Assembly: GCA_036674765.1 (NCBI GenBank)
Contig: JARVKI010000056.1
Location: forward strand, 1-64,000
DNA length: 64,000 nt
Direction: 5' to 3'
Source: Seiridium cupressi
Taxonomy: Eukaryota; Ascomycota; Sordariomycetes; Amphisphaeriales; Sporocadaceae
The position numbers and the translations under genes are program-made. Each line of letters starts with the position of its first letter. Position 1 is the first letter of the stretch. Of the stretch, positions 42,163 to 53,999 are shown in pieces. The notes below the pieces were generated by a model, which saw nothing but the letters and a program-made list of their open reading frames with translations, had not been told where the DNA came from and made no database searches.

Positions 42163-42720
42163 TCATATAGGTAGCTTCGGAATGGCGTATTTGTAAACAT
42201 TAGTTGGATCATACTTCTCCTTCAGGTGCACCAATGTGTCATAATTAGGCCCATAGGCGGCTCTTAGGTTCGTATCATTGTCGTCGTTAAGAGAGATATA
42301 TCCTTCCAGGACGTTTCCAAGGCCCTTCTCGCGCAGGTCCGTGGCCAGCCCTTGACCCCACTGCTCTGCGGCGGCGGCGGCGCTGGCGCTGGTGGTTACC
42401 GAGATGATCTCGACCATGTGATGGGGCATGCGATTGCCGAAGACCGAGGCGTTGTTTGGGAGTGCATGTCGCAGCTCGTGGACCGCGATCCCCGTGCCGC
42501 TGCCGACTAAAGACGCACTATACTGGCCCAAAACGGCAATGGACTGTAAAGTGAGGTTCTTGAGGCTTACCGAGTGCGCTCGTCCGTACGCCGGCCATGG
42601 AATGACGTCTTCGTTGTTCTCTGTGTAGTTATACTGTCAGACGCGAATGTAGCAGCTGCGCTGACGCAGCGCATAGATAGCGTGAAACCACTAGTAGGGG
42701 ATGAGACCCGGGCCGAAGGG
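42163..42720 (-). pseudogene. Relic of a berberine-bridge-type FAD-linked oxidase (C-terminal part)
   Basis: The minus strand encodes a clear BBE-domain C-terminus, NLRAAYGPNYDTLVHLKEKYDPTNVYKYA, preceded by PNNASVFGNRMPHHMV. The same frame continues upstream through DVIPWPAYGRAHSVSLKNL and WFHAIYALRQRSCYIRV. It is interrupted by a TAG and a TGA there and has no start codon. The FAD-binding N-terminal domain is absent: 42.7-43.3 kb contains nothing like it. This is therefore a truncated remnant, perhaps of another cluster oxidase. Confidence 0.75.
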
Positions 42721-43302
42721 GTTGATACAGTACCGAGGCAGCGCTGAGACAGCGCCGCGAAGGTGCGCCGCGGATATCAAGGGGCGGCAACCCATATTGG
42801 TTGAAGGGCAGAGATCAGTCCGTATCCTACCTATCTAGAAACTATCATCATCTTCGTGGCCTTTCACTCTGTTGCATAACCTATCTGACATCTACCAGGT
42901 TCTCGACTGGGAAAACTAGCCGATAGGATACTTCGATCATGACGTTTAAGAGGCATTAAGCACAGATTACATGATCCTTCAAGCGTAATAGCGTGCCACT
43001 GAATGCTAGATTCACCGGTGGGAAAATATGACGGGGTAGTCCCATGGCGCTGTGCTAAAAAGTCACACTGCACTTCTTACTGTACCTAGTTCGGGTGGTG
43101 GGGCCCCGCTCTGCTGTGACACTTTTGGTCCTGTATAAGGAAGAGCGTTGGCCTCCGCCCCGGACATCGTGAACAAACACACTGGGAATGGTGTCGCCTT
43201 TTCGGAATGATCTTCACAAAGAGCTAGCTAGTTCACGATTGAGATGGAATGAAACTCCAGTAATTGTGAGTACATTTGTTCTTCGCTTCCTCTTCTATCC
43301 AC
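42721..43302. other. Region without a gene, 5' of the BBE relic
   Basis: Where the missing N-terminal domain of the BBE oxidase should lie, I see no FAD-binding motif. It also holds the 3' flank of the 3beta-HSD-like gene. Nothing else was recognised. Confidence 0.4.
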
Positions 43303-44412
43303 TCATTTCGTTTTGTTGTCCTCGGCATTATTACTCTCCACCCACCACCTCGCCGCTCTTCTACAGCCCTCTTGCCAGTCCACCTGCTCTCTATACCCCA
43401 GGAATTCTTTTGCCTTACTGATATCATACCGCCTCGTCATAGTGAGAATTCCCACCGCGACCTGACTGATCTTCGGCGTGGTCCCTGTAAGCCAGCCATA
43501 CCACTCACTGAGCCACGCAACCCACATGGCCAGCCCGACCGAGATAACCCTTAGATTCTCAGGCTTATACGCATCCGAGTCCGGTGGCGGTCCGATCCCC
43601 GCATGGAACCATATTGTCCTTGCAGAGTCGAAGTACGTGTACCGTCCCTCGTTCGTCACGAAGAATGCCTCACCACCCACCGAGTCCCTGACGGCCTTGT
43701 CGGGTGAAATGAGCTTCTCCGCCGCCAGTAAATGCGCGTGTGTGCTATTTCCGACGTAGGTGGTCGACAGCGAGCTCGTGTTGTCGCCAATCTGGATATT
43801 GCGGAGCATGCGCGCCGTGCGGATTGTGATGGGGGTGACATCCGTGTCCCGCTCGCCATGGACCACAGAGGGCCGAATGGAACACGTGCGCATGCCATCG
43901 ACCTCAGCATCATCCGTGGCGGTCACTGATTGCTCGGCCGCCGCTTTCGAGCGCGGATAGATGAGTACGGTGGTATCCTTCTCCGGGTCGACCAAGGGCC
44001 AGGTCTCCTTGGCACCGTCGATCTGGACTCCAGGTTTCTGCACCACGGAGACCGAGGACGTGAAGACAAACGCCTTGACGGTCCCGAAAGCTTTGCATCT
44101 CTCGAGCAAGAGCCGCGTGCCATCGACATTGATGGCTTGAACCACGGTATCCGGGACAGGTTTCTTGGCGCCTACGACAACGGCCGCACAGTGGAAGACC
44201 ACTGTCGCACTACAAGCCGCGAGGCAAGCGTCGATATCCTCAGGCTTGGTGATGTCGCCTTTGTGGTAGTCCACCCCAGGGAAGTTGTTGAAGGTCGGAT
44301 TACGGGCTAGCACAGCAACTTTGGCGGCGGGGTATTTCGCGCGCAGGGTCTCGACGATGGATGAACCCTGAAGACCACAGCCGCCCGTCACGAGGAAGGA
44401 TTGCGAGTCCAT
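43303..44412 (-). CDS. NAD-dependent 3beta-HSD/sterol-4-carboxylate dehydrogenase-like reductase
   Basis: A 369-residue extended SDR with a TGGxGxxG cofactor motif (VTGGCGLQGSSIV, about residues 8-20) and YxxxK in IYPRSKAAAE. It has an Asp-rich region after strand 3 (GDITKPEDIDA), TSSVSVV around the catalytic Ser, and IRPSVVHGERD downstream. A hydrophobic segment near residues 290-310 (VISVGLAMWVAWLSEWYGWL) resembles the membrane segment of Erg26/NSDHL proteins. The open frame extends upstream to 44523, but MDSQSFLVTGG at 44412 gives the normal N-terminus. Family members oxidise 3beta-hydroxysteroids or 4-carboxysterols, but cluster-linked fungal copies act on diverse alcohols. It is the right-hand boundary candidate of the cluster. 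Confidence 0.85.
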   Translation of the reverse strand: MDSQSFLVTGGCGLQGSSIVETLRAKYPAAKVAVLARNPTFNNFPGVDYHKGDITKPEDIDACLAACSATVVFHCAAVVVGAKKPVPDTVVQAINVDGTRLLLERCKAFGTVKAFVFTSSVSVVQKPGVQIDGAKETWPLVDPEKDTTVLIYPRSKAAAEQSVTATDDAEVDGMRTCSIRPSVVHGERDTDVTPITIRTARMLRNIQIGDNTSSLSTTYVGNSTHAHLLAAEKLISPDKAVRDSVGGEAFFVTNEGRYTYFDSARTIWFHAGIGPPPDSDAYKPENLRVISVGLAMWVAWLSEWYGWLTGTTPKISQVAVGILTMTRRYDISKAKEFLGYREQVDWQEGCRRAARWWVESNNAEDNKTK

Positions 44413-45303
44413 CCTAGCTGCAATGATATGGGCCAAGGTTTGCGACCTCATCAAGCGTGGGTATCGATTGGGCTGCTTTCCGAGTGTGTGGATTGAACCT
44501 GAGAAAGCCGCGATGTAGTGCACGTGATATCACCCCCCTACGTGCCAATGCAGTTTGCCAACTTGCCGTCAATTTCCGAAGACCTAATGATGTGCGAAAG
44601 AATACTGAGGAGATAAAGTCACGTCGCGGATAGTGGGATGAATCGCCATCTACTGAGATTGAAAACCAGGTAGCCTAGGCCCTATGGCGGGGTTTAGGCC
44701 GAGGCGTTGGTGCGCAAACAATTGCGAATGGTTACAAGTGGGGAAAGATCAGCGACGAGCAAATTTCCCAAGGGCTAACAACGAGCGGGCAGGCAATGAA
44801 TTGAGATTCTTCACGAGGGGCAACAATACTCATGGATCATAAGGCAAGTTTTAAGTGATTTAAGCGCGTAACATATGGACCAAGAACCAATACCGTTTCC
44901 GTCGTAATAGCTCATTTTGATCGTGGTCGTTGCTTTAGATACCTGTACCCCGCCGGCGTATTGAATATGAATGAATACTCACAGGGTGAATAATCCAATG
45001 TGAAAAAATGGTTTTTTTGTGACAGCATCACAATTTGGACGGAAGCGTTGACCGAAGTAAGTAACCGATAACTACACAACGAACGAAACATACGATGCTC
45101 CGCCTCCACCAACGGAGGCATTGCGTTAAGCGCCTTGGGGAGATGGTGTGTAAGTACTCAGCCCCTGACTGACAAGGCTGAAAATGCCATCCACCAAGTT
45201 CGACTGTCTTTTCCTCGTGGTCACAAAATCTTCGCTCTCATATCCGTATCTCCTTTCTCAACACCTGCTACGGTTTGTCCATCCGCAATTTTCCTTTGGC
45301 GGA
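44413..45303. other. Divergent intergenic region
   Basis: Between the 3beta-HSD-like gene (-) and the STAND-domain gene (+). Only short frames occur, none with recognisable domains. Confidence 0.4.
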
Positions 45304-46402
45304 ATGGATCCCCTCTCAATTACTGCAAGTGTCACAGCACTGACAGCAGCCTGCCTCAAGACGACAAAGGCTATGGGCGACCTCTGCGAAAAGTTCAAAC
45401 ACGCCCAAATGACTCTGTCCGCCTTCTGTTCCGAGTCCACAGTAATCTGCGCGTCGCTATCCCAGATCCAAAGTTTGGTCTTGACGAAGCCCGACGCGTT
45501 ACGGTCCCAGCTGAGAGAACGATCGGAACTCGTGGCGACGTTCGATATCGCGGTGACCGGATGCATGGTCATCTACGCTGTGTTAGACGACGAAGTGCAG
45601 AGCATTATGACATTGTGTTTGGATGGACACCTTGGCTGGTTTGAGAAGGCCAAAGTCCTGTGGAAAGAGGATACCATGAGTGGTCTGCTACAGCAGCTGC
45701 GAGGTCAGCAACATGCCATCAGCCTCCTTATCCAAGTACTGCAATTGTGAGATGGAGCGTAAACTACACATATAGATGTCATACTAAATCGCTTGCAGGG
45801 AGTCATTATCAGATATCCACCAGCTTGTCGCTCAGCACGGCCTCATGCTTGAGCGCATCAAAAGTCAGACTCGGTCTTTGAGGTTCATGAACCCTAGAGT
45901 CAGGGCCCCTGGATCTATCTTTGAAGACTCATTCGACAGTGGAAGCATACTTGGAACAGTTGCAACAGACACAACTTTCCTATTCGACGATCTCATTGTC
46001 AACTCGAAGGTCTATCGGCGGGTGCTGGCACAAGCAAGTTCCCAAGACCTCCGAGCGAAAGAAATGTCAAGAGATGGATCTGATTCCAATACGGCTTCAG
46101 TGTTAGATGAAGGGCCTTGGATAGATTCTCTGGCAAAAGCATACAGTCGTCTTCAGGCCGACGAGGTACCTATGCTAATCATCAAAACGATGTTGGAAGA
46201 TGCGGATTTCGAAGAAGAGCTTTCCGCTATCACCCAGTGGTTCAAGGTCCTTAGCGAAGCTGAAAGAATTACTTCGCTCTCCAGACTTTTAGGGATGATT
46301 GAATATCCCTCAACAGAGAGGTCCAAAGTAGATATACGTCCCATAACAAGGCCTCAGTCTCCGAGATATGGAGTAGTCTGGGAAAGCCTAAACAATGTGT
46401 AG
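45304..46402 (+). CDS. Fungal STAND N-terminal-domain protein (PigL_N/HeLo-like)
   Basis: Exons 45304-45746 and 45799-46402 give 348 residues; the 52-nt intron splits a Leu codon. The N-terminus MDPLSITASVTALTAAC, followed by helical repeats, matches the N-terminal domain common on fungal NLR/STAND proteins and on azaphilone-cluster protein L. These regions are thought to act as signalling or membrane-targeting helical bundles. The remaining 200 residues are acidic and helical and have no NACHT or ankyrin part, so this is a stand-alone version. It lies next to HET wreckage, consistent with a nonself-recognition neighbourhood. Function is not predictable. The start is the MDPLS Met rather than an upstream in-frame Met at 45184. 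Confidence 0.72.
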
Positions 46403-46616
46403 AACTTCTCTTTAGCCTATAGATTCGTACTAGCTTAGTATATGATATATATATATGTCGATTTATATTAACGTGTACGCCCGCTAGCGTGTTATGTGGT
46501 TAGGTTTTTATGGCAGCAAAAGCGACGCCGCAATTGCCGAGCTGCAACTGCGACTTATAACACCTGGATTGCCACAATTTTCCCACCAGCGTTCTACCAC
46601 TCCATATCTTACGCCG

Positions 46617-48869
46617 TCAGGTGAGTACTTTGCCAATGTACAATTTATCAAATCCGCCGACTTTGAACGATCGTAGACCAGCCTGCCAGCCATCTAAATC
46701 TCTTGCCCGACTATTCGAAGCCGATGTAATCATGTGACTCTTCGGAGACTTATGTTTCTCGTTGTGGTCCTTGGCCAGAGCGATGCGGTCCAAGAGGAAC
46801 TCGCGCATCAAGAGTGCCGTACTTTGAGGTTGCTGTAGTCCAACCGAACCCCCTCTTGCCGACTGAATCCTTGGACTGCTGTTCAATCCCTGCGCACTTT
46901 GTGGTAAGATGGCTTTACCTATCAGGCGACCTTTGATTAGTCCCACCCCCTCATTCTTTGCAACAAGGCCCTTTCCGACGCCGAAATATAGCTGTCACGT
47001 CGCAGTCTCGAAATTGGGCTTTTCGTCCCCAACTATGATACCAACAGCTGCGATGCCCATTTGGCACCTACTACCGATGAAGTATCCATAAAGGCGTCAC
47101 TGAAGCCGTCATACCCTAGAATAAAAATCCGTTTATGGCTTCCTTCGAGATAATGTTCTCCGATACTGTGACATCCTTTGACAGCATACTAAAATTGCTC
47201 AGGGATGGTGCCTTCAGGTGAGCGGGCACATCTTGATTGAGGTTGAGTTTTCTTGGGATTGTTGCCGAATCTTAGGTGATCGGCTTCTCCGATGACCGTT
47301 GAGACTTCAGAGCAAAATTCTCGGTATGTCGCATCCACTTTATGCCTGGATGATTTCTGGGCCATGCGTTGGAGGATACCCAACCATAATTGTAGCTCTG
47401 TGCCCCCTTTCCATGGCTGTCCTGTGTAGATAACATAACCTACTGTACTGCCAAGGATGGTGTACTTTTCCTCTACACTCTTCATCCGAACAAGAAAGTC
47501 TTGGGTAAGAGTCTTTTGTGAGAATATCCATTTCAGCTCTCATGATCCAACAGATTCCTCCTGAAGTTGCCTGCCTAAGAACTGGCAAACCTGTAGTCTC
47601 GTAGCCGGGCTATTGTCCCCAACCAGATATGCCCATAAAGTCTTCAGCATGTCGTAATACCCATATAGCATTCACAAAAATCCTCTTCGCTACACCATGC
47701 ATAGCTGAGAGCCTCGTAAGATGGATGAGCTGAATGCGTTGTGGTAAACATGCGACACATCAAACTGTCACCTATTTCTCCCGGTTCAAGGACAACAAGC
47801 CGGATTGCATCTGTGGTGACTAACGGCTCATTGTGTCCTAGGTGTCGCACTGTAGGAGTTACCAAGAAGTTGAGGGAGGTAAGAATGACCATAAGAGGCC
47901 ATGCCCATCACTGACCTTTTTGGAGCTGTGGAGGTGGCTCTGTTTGATAACCTGCCTCTGAGGCTATGCTGCTGTGTGGCTGTCACAAAATAGCATATTT
48001 CTGAGCGGTAATTGGACATCGCCTCTGCTGTAGAATCGCATTGTAGCGTATGGATATTCCCAACGGTCCGAAAACCTCGTGATATATAGTGCTTGCAGAC
48101 CCCTAGGATACGCAATTAATTACCGGGTTAGGATCAACGCTGCTGCCGGAACCTTCGCTGAGAGCGCCAATTGTGACAGAACCACGACCAGCATGACGGG
48201 CTTTGGTGCAAATCTCGCATACAGACCTTGTCTACCAGGCGTAGTCATCCGAAACACGAGGTTTCGAGGTCTGAAACGGATATGCATATACCAAATGTAA
48301 GACATGTCTCTGCTTTCGTTGGGAGAAACGACGAAGGTGCCCGGTCGTTCGAGCAATCACTGGCATGTCACGCAATCAGGAAATGGTTTCGCTCTCTTCA
48401 ACGACAGCAAGCCTGAATCCGAGCTTTGTCGGGTCTATCCGAAATGGAAACCGACCCGATTTGGCACACTTTCACCACATCTTTCCATTGAATACACTCG
48501 ACCAGTGCATCAAATGTGATGTTATTCGACCACAAGGAGCCCAAGACCCCTGAGTGATCGGATGAGCGACTTGAATTGTTTGTGTCCGTCCGAAAGGTGT
48601 AGCTAGTATAAGTTTCAGAGCGGACCATGAAGATTTCGCGGCAAACTTCATCGGGCGTGAGGCTTTTTCGAAAGTCCGAGAACTGTAATAGTACTAGGAA
48701 TCTGGTTACTCAGATAGGCAAGCAGCAGTCTCAGTCCACTTGTCGAGTCACATTCATCCCCATGTTCGGAGATCTGAGTGATCAGACACGGAGGATGCAC
48801 TAACGCCAGGCAATATCCAATGGCCTCCCAGGCTCCATGATCCATTTCAGCTTTATATCTTGAACTCAT
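46617..48869 (-). pseudogene. Heterokaryon-incompatibility (HET) gene remnants
   Basis: On the minus strand, 47892-47644 encodes the start of a HET domain (IRLVVLEPGEIGD then HPSYEALSYAW). Downstream pieces in different frames include 47485-47189 (VEEKYTILGSTVGYVIYTG..), GYFIGSRCQMGIAAVGIIVGDEKPNF near 47.0 kb (interrupted by TGA), and 46946-46617. Upstream, 48869-48648 is another short fragment (MDHGAWEAIGYCLALVHPPC). I found no splice pattern that joins them without stops. HET domains trigger cell death on nonself contact, and their genes are often broken by frameshifts. The boundaries are approximate. Confidence 0.55.
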
Positions 48870-49364
48870 GGCGGACTAGAACGAACAAATGGCCACCGAG
48901 TACCAAATGCTCGTCCTAGCGGTGATTTATTGCTCATGATTAAAAGGGGCCAGCTGAAAATTATGGCGCGAATCATAATTGATGGATGGGCTTGTCAGGA
49001 ATTATTGCTTCTCATTCATTTGGGATATAGACACCAACAGCTGCCTCAACAGGCTCATGTGCAGCGCTATGGAATTCCCCATGGCGAAAACAGAAAACAA
49101 ACCTGTCCCACATGACTTGGAGCCAACGAAGTAAATATACAGAACCATCTCCATATACGCCAAACGCGATTATACTCCTTTTGGTTCCTATTTAGAACCA
49201 AATAATGCCGGCATATCCACATGCAAACTCCAACATATAGGTATTCTCCTTCTAAACAAGTATTTTGCTCGCTCAAGCACCAAGGCATGTCGTTGTGAGA
49301 TTGGTGATCCTTACGAGCGGGTGGGTTTTCGACCCAGGTATATTCAAATGTCACAACAGCTCGT
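48870..49364. other. Intergenic region 3' of the kinesin gene
   Basis: AT-rich 3' flank of about 500 bp. Nothing recognised. Confidence 0.4.
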
Positions 49365-52300
49365 CTATCGCTTCTTTAATGCTCCAGACCGTCCAGTCTT
49401 GATTGCCTTAAGCGCACCGCCTTGTTGGCCAGGCTTAGCTTTGGAAACCTACAATCTTAGTCAGCATCATATATAGGACTGGTTTTGAAGAGTCCACTTA
49501 CGGTAGTAGCGAAATCCAAACTGCTGACCGTCTCTTTGATATCCACAGCCAAGGGACTGACCATGACAAACATGAGCGCCTTCGAGTTGCCACCCAGACA
49601 TCCTTCCAACAGCTTGGTAAGTGCAGAGTCCCGGTAAGGGATGTGGCCGGCGTTCTCAGCGAGGGCAGTCATGACCTTGCTAAGGGTCGATAGTGATGTG
49701 TTGATACTCGTCGCCTCCTTGAAATTCTGTCCCTCAACTTGCGACTCCTTCACTCGTTCGGATCCAGCCAAGTCAATAAGATTCAGTACACCCTCGCTTT
49801 TGTTACCATCAACATCGACACCCTCCAGCTTCAAGGTGAAGACGCAGTGTGATCGTGAAGATGCACGGTTCATCTTTGTGGCAGCGACAGAGCGGTTCTT
49901 GAAGGCTGTCGCCAGCATCCTCTCCACTTCTTCCGGCGAGCTGAGACGAGTCGCCCTTGAATCAACATAGAACTTCTTCGCAACCGGATCCTGGCGTAGT
50001 TCAACCTCGTTTCTGCTGCCGTCTTCTCCAAGCAAGTCGTAGAGCTTCTCATTGTAGACTTCGGTGAACGAACCCCACATTTGATAGGTCCAGCCAGCAT
50101 CTTTGAGGGCCTCTGCTTGCTCATAAATCATCTTCATGGCGCTTGGGATGATTGAGTCTCCTTCCGAACTCATGGTGAACGTCTTTCCGGAGCCTGTTTG
50201 GCCGTAGCAGAATATGCAGACCTTCTGGCCATCGAGCGCACTCTGCACGAGCTGACTGATTTCTTCGAAAACAACCTTATTGCCTTCATTTTGTGTAAAA
50301 ACCCGCTCAAAGTCGTAATTCTTGTCCAGAAGCTCTTCGCCGTTGTACTTCTTGGTGGGCACCATGACCGTCATCTTGCCGATGTGATCATCATAGTCGC
50401 CGACCTCGGTCTCGATCTGCGCATTGCCGGTATCGTTACGCCCTGGCCGGATGCGGCACATCACTCGGATGTTGCCCTTGAGTGTTTGGAGCTGCTCGAA
50501 CAGCTTCCGTCTACGGCGTTCCTCAACTATGAGCTTCGACTTGTACTCCTCGGCGTGTCTGCGCGCATCGGTTGCTTCATCGACTGCTGCTTGTTTCTCC
50601 TCTCTCATGATCCTGAAGTTGTCAAGTTGTTTCTGTTCGTCGCCCTTGAGGTGAATAAGGGCGGTTTGACCTGCCATGACCTGCCTCTCAAGATCCGCGA
50701 TCCGTGCATCCCTAACAGTCAAGAGTCCCTTGAGGTCCAGCTGAGTTCGTCGTGCCTCGTCTCTTTCCCTTCGGATCTCTTCAAGCTGGACGAATTGCGC
50801 CTCCATGTCCTTTCCATTTGCCTCACTCCGCAACGTCGCATTCCGTCTCTCGTCCTCCAGCAGCTTCTCAAGCTCCTCGAATGCATTGTGGGCGTCTTCA
50901 AGCCTTTTTGCGAAATCGCCCGCTAATTCATCTTTAGCCATTTCAAGCTTTTTCCGGGCGGCTAACTCCATGTCATCCTTCTCTCGATTGAATTGACGTG
51001 TTCTGTTATCAATATCATTCCTATGTTCGCGCATTAGGTCTTCAGCATCATTCCGCCGGGCTCTCTTCTCGTCGTCGAGTTCTCGGGTCAGTGTGTAGAT
51101 CCTCTTGTCAGCGTCGTCGAGTTTTGATTGTAGTTCCGACTTTGTCGACTCGAGGTCTGTCTTGATCTGCTCGAGTGCGCTCGCTGCCGATTCATCAGCA
51201 GCTGTCCCTAACACCACTGGAGCAAATACTCACCTTTTTCTCGGACGGCTGCAACATCATCTTCCAGGGTCTTCTGACCGAGCATGGAGTTGTTGATCAT
51301 CTCCTTCATGGCTTTGAATTCCGATTCGAAGGTACCGAGTCGCTCGTCTACATCCCAGGCTACAAAGTTATGCAGGTTAGAATCCTTAGTCAAAAAGGAT
51401 GGTTTTGTAGGCGAAGGAGACATCATGGGGATCTTGGCGGCTTTCCAAGAAGAGTCCATTCTTGCAAACTGCTGCATCACGGCCTCGCGTGTTGGTGTAT
51501 TGGGGACCACTAGGCAACCCCAAGACTGTTCTCTTACTGGAGAACCAAGTTCACCAACGCGCCGCCCTCGATCGCGCACTGTAACGTTCGAAGGCCGCTT
51601 GAAGCTTGGTGTAGGTGTATCTGGGTCAGACACTACTAGCGTCTGGTCTTCTTGTGATAATGCTGTGCTTGTTCTACCGAGGGACAAGGAAGTGAGTGCT
51701 TGACAGATAGAGGCTTCTCCAGCCGTCGGAAGGGGTTGAGTATACGCGACACCCATATCGTTGACAGAGTGACACTTTCGAGGTTTTCTTATCGTGGTCG
51801 GAACTCTGCTGCTGAAATTGGGTTTCTTCGCCAGTCGCTGTGTGGGAGTCGTACCATTTTTGCCTTGTTCTTCGGCTCTGACTCCCATAGACGTCACGGG
51901 CCTGCTACCGGGTCTGCTGTTCTTAGAAGCAGTTGATCTTACGCTCGTGGATCGAGTGTGCGAGGATTGAGATGGCGGTCGGCCGCCAGGACCAATGCTG
52001 CTGGCATGACTGGTGTTTGATGTGTTGCGAGAGGTGTTTGAACTGTATGACGCGACCGAACGAGTTCCGGGCCGAGCCTGTGTGTTATATATCCAGTCAG
52101 CATGATTCGAGACGAGATTTCAGGGGAAGAAGTGGGTATAGAAACATTCATGACGGCGAGGAAAGTTGACAGGGAAGTTCAGAGACGTTTGCACTGTCCA
52201 GCTCCCCATCATTAATCACATGGTGTTGTTGAAGTTGCTCCGGCTTGTAGTCACAATATCCTGCATCTAGCCGAAGAGAGAGACTGCTTCCCTCTGCCGT

Positions 52301-53216
52301 CTCCTTGTTCAACCAAGTCATGAAGACATCGAATCTTCGAACTCGATAAGAAATGGGACATAGCCGAGAAAGAGAGCGGCCACACTTCGATGAGACTTTG
52401 AGAATCAAGTCTTGGAAAGTTTCATGATGAGTCAGGGCGTTCGATGGGGACTGGGGTATGGGTTCCCGATCTTGACGAGCCGCCCATTTGCGTAACAAAT
52501 GTGTAAGGAATTGGATGATACGGGAGCAGTCGTTTAAAATGGCGCACCGGACTTCGTGGATGTACTGGCGTATGCGATAGCGGGCAATGGCCACCACCAG
52601 AAGGCCCAGGGCTGAAATGAGGTCGAATAATCGTGTGTATAAGGCATGATCTTGAAGTCCCATTGCGTCGATGGTATCGTCTCAAGGGGAATACGGCGTG
52701 TCATAATAACTTGATTCGTTCCCGCTGGGTTTATGTCATAAATGAAGAAGCCGTGACTTACCGACTGCATATCCCTCAGAGATGTACCCCTGAGGTTGCG
52801 AACGGGAGTAGGCGCGACCAGACCCGATCTTGACGTGGCTTGTGGGAATTCGGTGCCTGCTTTCTCGACGAGGGTCTTGCGCTTGGGGTCCGGTTGGGTA
52901 ACTGTGTTCGTCTTTATGAGTAGGTGCTATGGAAGCCATGGTGTTGGGGGTTCGTCGTACCTAGACCTGGAGGTCCCCGCTTGATGCCGCTCAAAGAGGG
53001 CGGTCCCATCGCATATTGAGATCGAGTATTGGTTTGCGACTCGGTGATTTCGTGTAAAGCTTGATGCGACGTCGAGGCGGAGAATGATTGTGGTAATCGC
53101 GACGTGCCGGCAACGGAGCCTGGGCGCGGGAGGCCGGAGGGCTTGTTTATCTGTGCATTTGGTGTCAATTCGCGTTCCATCGTCGATTGCGCTCGAGGGA
53201 TCTGTGTCCGAGACAT
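49365..53216 (-). CDS. klpA: Kinesin-14 (KlpA/Kar3-type C-terminal motor)
   Basis: Exons 52961-53216, 52762-52901, 51234-52077, 49502-51183 and 49365-49448 give a 1001-residue protein. A basic, Ser/Pro-rich N-terminal tail (microtubule/gamma-tubulin binding in this family) is followed by a long coiled coil (SALEQIKTDLESTKSELQ through the REKQ/RRRKL region). The neck-motor junction is LKGNIRVMCRIRP. The C-terminal motor has the P-loop GQTGSGKT, switch I NRASSRSH and switch II LIDLAGSERV. The layout (tail, coil, C-terminal motor) and neck sequence mark a minus-end-directed kinesin-14, which acts in spindle assembly. The last splice adds VSKAKPGQQGGALK. Intron 2 (52078-52761) is 684 nt, far longer than any other here, and contains a same-strand 171-codon frame. 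Confidence 0.9.
52148..52663 (-). other. Open frame inside the long kinesin intron
   Basis: A 171-codon ATG-started frame on the same strand lies wholly within intron 2 of the kinesin gene. It encodes a hydrophobic N-terminal segment (LISALGLLVVAIARY) and then a mixed polar region. I recognise no family. It could be chance, an alternative first exon or retained-intron product, or a nested small gene. No splice site links it in frame to the motor. Confidence 0.3.
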
Positions 53217-53999
53217 ACTGGGTTCTCTGTATCCATGTTGATTCTATTCTTCTGGCGGAAGACAAGCTGATATCCAAGCGAAGCAAGGAGCAGAGCTCCA
53301 GAGGGAGAAGCGCCAGCTATTGGGGTAGTGAACGGCGGCGTGTTGGCGGATGGTGCAGGCGGCAAGTGTAGATGGTTCTAATGCGTGAAGAGGGAGCAGT
53401 TGCCACATCCAAAAGCGGTGCAGTGGCTTTCTGCGAGACAGTCCAAGTGGGCTTATGATGCGTTGGATAACTCAATACACAAGGCAAATCCACGTTGTTT
53501 GTGCAAAGTTTCCCTAATTGGGTGTACTAAATTGATTGTTGATTTGGCTCCTCGCTGCCGGGCAACGTGCCGAACAGGGGGTGGGCCCGACAGACGAACC
53601 CCTACGTTAGTGGCCACGAGGTCCCCACCGTTGGCAGAACCCCAAAAACGACGACTGGTGGGTTGGGACGAATTTTAGTAGTGGCCTATGCTCCCTTCCC
53701 GCACTGCTGTCGTCACATGTCAGCATCGATTCAAGTCAATCATGGGCGTTTTTGGGCTTGACATCTTGACATCACGAACCGCCCAACGCAATTAAGCTTT
53801 CAACGGCTGCGCACCCTGTGACACTGGCATATTTTCGGCCTCGACCCAAAACTCGACTTTCCCATCAGTACACCCAGACTATCTCATGTCTCGGTAGCAT
53901 CCATCGTGTGCAGCCTGCTGCCAAATCGTCAAAACCTGTCAACTACTTTAACTATACGGCGTACGATAGATTTAAACACCACCCGACGTCACATACGCC
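53217..53999. other. Divergent promoter, kinesin and PlsC genes
   Basis: A 783-bp spacer with no supported coding content; it holds the promoters of the two divergent genes. No distinct motif was identified. Confidence 0.4.

Noticed and set aside
50198..50926. 242-codon plus-strand frame over the kinesin coiled coil
   Set aside because: Antisense shadow of a Glu/Lys/Arg-rich coiled-coil region; no recognisable domain.
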